Positions 63,188 to 64,000 of a stretch of DNA of 64,000 bases are shown in pieces. The notes beneath the pieces are model-generated. The model saw only the letters and a program-made list of their open reading frames with translations, did no database searches and had not been told where the DNA came from. The DNA comes from Brevibacillus laterosporus (GTDB lineage: Bacteria > Bacillota > Bacilli > Brevibacillales > Brevibacillaceae): assembly GCF_030489605.1 (NCBI RefSeq), contig NZ_JAUKFY010000003.1:1-64000 (forward strand), in the 5' to 3' direction. The position numbers and the translations under genes were made by a program. Numbering within the stretch: position 1 is the stretch's first letter; each line of letters opens with the position of its first letter.

Positions 63188-64000
63188 TTATTGTTCCATT
63201 TTTACTTTGGTAAATAGTTCAAGGAGCTGGGGTGCACCTATCTTGCGTATCCCTACATCAAATCTCGGAATGGAATACGGATCTTCATTTGGCTTCACAA
63301 CGTCTCTTCTAGATGTAAAGACATACTGATATCCTGCTTCCTTTGCCGAGTCAATCACAATCTTGCTTTTATAGCCTTGGGGTAAGGAGAGAGAGGCTAT
63401 AGGCTTTTTCACAAGTTGCTCTAAGCCTATTTTCGACATCTTAAAATCAACAAATAAACGACTTCGGTACTCTTCCTCATTTTCTGCACGCTGGAATTCT
63501 TCTAGATATACAGGCTCCGTTCCCGCTTTCTGTACTCCCCACTCATCCAGCTCTTTGTGTTCATGTAAACTGAATGTGTGCGAGCCAATATCAACTAAGC
63601 CGGAAGCCAGCATTTCGTCAATTTGTTGATAAGCTAAAGGAACGGTCATATTTTCTCGCTTTCGATCCATGGTATCCCGCAATCTACCTGCAATGACAAA
63701 AGCTGCAGATGGATACCCATATTCGGAAAGCAACGGATATGCTTGTGTGTAATAACTTTCATAGCCGTCATCAAACGTAAATAAAACTGCATTCTCCTTG
63801 GCAGTTACACCTGTTTGCATAAAAGTAAAAAACTCTTTTAGGCTAATAGGATGAAAGTTATGTTCCTTTATAAATTGTAAATGCTCACCAAACTGCTCTG
63901 GTGTTATTACAAATGGCTTATTACTGTCACGATCAATGTGATGATAATTCAAGATGACAACCTTGTCTTTATACCATCTCTCGTTTGATAGCTTTTCCTC
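63188..64000 (-). CDS. Polysaccharide deacetylase family protein, 5' end beyond the window
   Basis: The reading frame is open to the right edge, so the true start lies outside. The visible part (270 codons) reads ILNYHHIDRD, then the metal-binding FTFDDGYESYY (Asp-Asp) and SHTFSLHEH (His and His), and SLSLPQGYKS near the middle of the domain, then a C-terminal helix. This is carbohydrate esterase family 4, which removes acetyl groups from cell-wall or other polysaccharides. It lies 11 bases upstream of degS. A more exact substrate is not inferable. Confidence 0.85.
   Translation of the reverse strand, partial: EEKLSNERWYKDKVVILNYHHIDRDSNKPFVITPEQFGEHLQFIKEHNFHPISLKEFFTFMQTGVTAKENAVLFTFDDGYESYYTQAYPLLSEYGYPSAAFVIAGRLRDTMDRKRENMTVPLAYQQIDEMLASGLVDIGSHTFSLHEHKELDEWGVQKAGTEPVYLEEFQRAENEEEYRSRLFVDFKMSKIGLEQLVKKPIASLSLPQGYKSKIVIDSAKEAGYQYVFTSRRDVVKPNEDPYSIPRFDVGIRKIGAPQLLELFTKVKMEQ

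Noticed and set aside
1-64000. CRISPR arrays, insertion sequences and prophage genes
   Set aside because: None found: no regularly spaced repeats, no transposase motifs and no phage genes were seen in the reading.

Overview
This window looks like chromosomal DNA of an endospore-former-type Firmicute, most likely a Brevibacillus relative. The reasons are Bacillus-like gene content and order (short HisG with HisZ, HprK, FtsEX-CtpB-MinJ, DegS-DegU-ComF, FlgM-to-FliT), AGGAGG-type ribosome binding sites, a low-to-medium GC content and frequent GTG/TTG starts. The genus is an inference from content and order. I see no insertion sequences, prophage or CRISPR arrays.

Layout. 1-355 holds an outward promoter for a gene beyond the left edge. 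356-6908 (minus) is a complete histidine operon in the order hisZ-G-D-B-H-A-F-IE, with a clear promoter. 7150-8606 (minus) has yvoF and hprK, and 8795-13672 (minus) has uvrB-uvrA behind a LexA/DinR box. 13847-14812 (plus) is an orphan FlgD-like protein with a repetitive acidic tail. 14935-20785 (minus) is a cell-envelope/division block: ftsE, ftsX, an M23 coiled-coil hydrolase, ctpB and a MinJ-like PDZ protein. 21159-32570 (minus) is the arginine block argC-B-D / carA-carB-argF-argG-argH, with ArgR-like boxes and no argJ. Then come cccB, two tRNA-Leu genes, prfB with its programmed frameshift, a two-component system (plus), cls, secA, hpf and a cold-shock gene.

42341-43192 is a long gene-free interval with a hairpin element of unknown nature and a tight DnaA-box cluster. 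After it come a MotA/MotB-type stator pair and a divergent WbpE/WbpD-like sugar aminotransferase and acetyltransferase. 46833-56978 (minus) is the late flagellar cluster yvyF-flgM-flgN-flgK-flgL-yviE-fliW-csrA-[X-fliB]-flaG-fliD-fliS-fliT. The right end has map (plus), then comFC, comFA, a small GT2-like membrane protein, degU, degS and a polysaccharide deacetylase cut by the window edge.

The most notable point is the csrA-flaG interval, where flagellin (hag) sits in Bacillus subtilis. Here csrA ends in a terminator, and the interval holds a sigma-D-type promoter driving an unrecognised helical protein and a FliB-type flagellin lysine N-methylase. No flagellin gene is present in the window. 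Other points of interest are the DnaA-box cluster, the orphan FlgD-like gene beside an SOS box, the missing argJ, SecA without its C-terminal zinc motif, and a minimal GT2-like membrane protein between degU and comFA.
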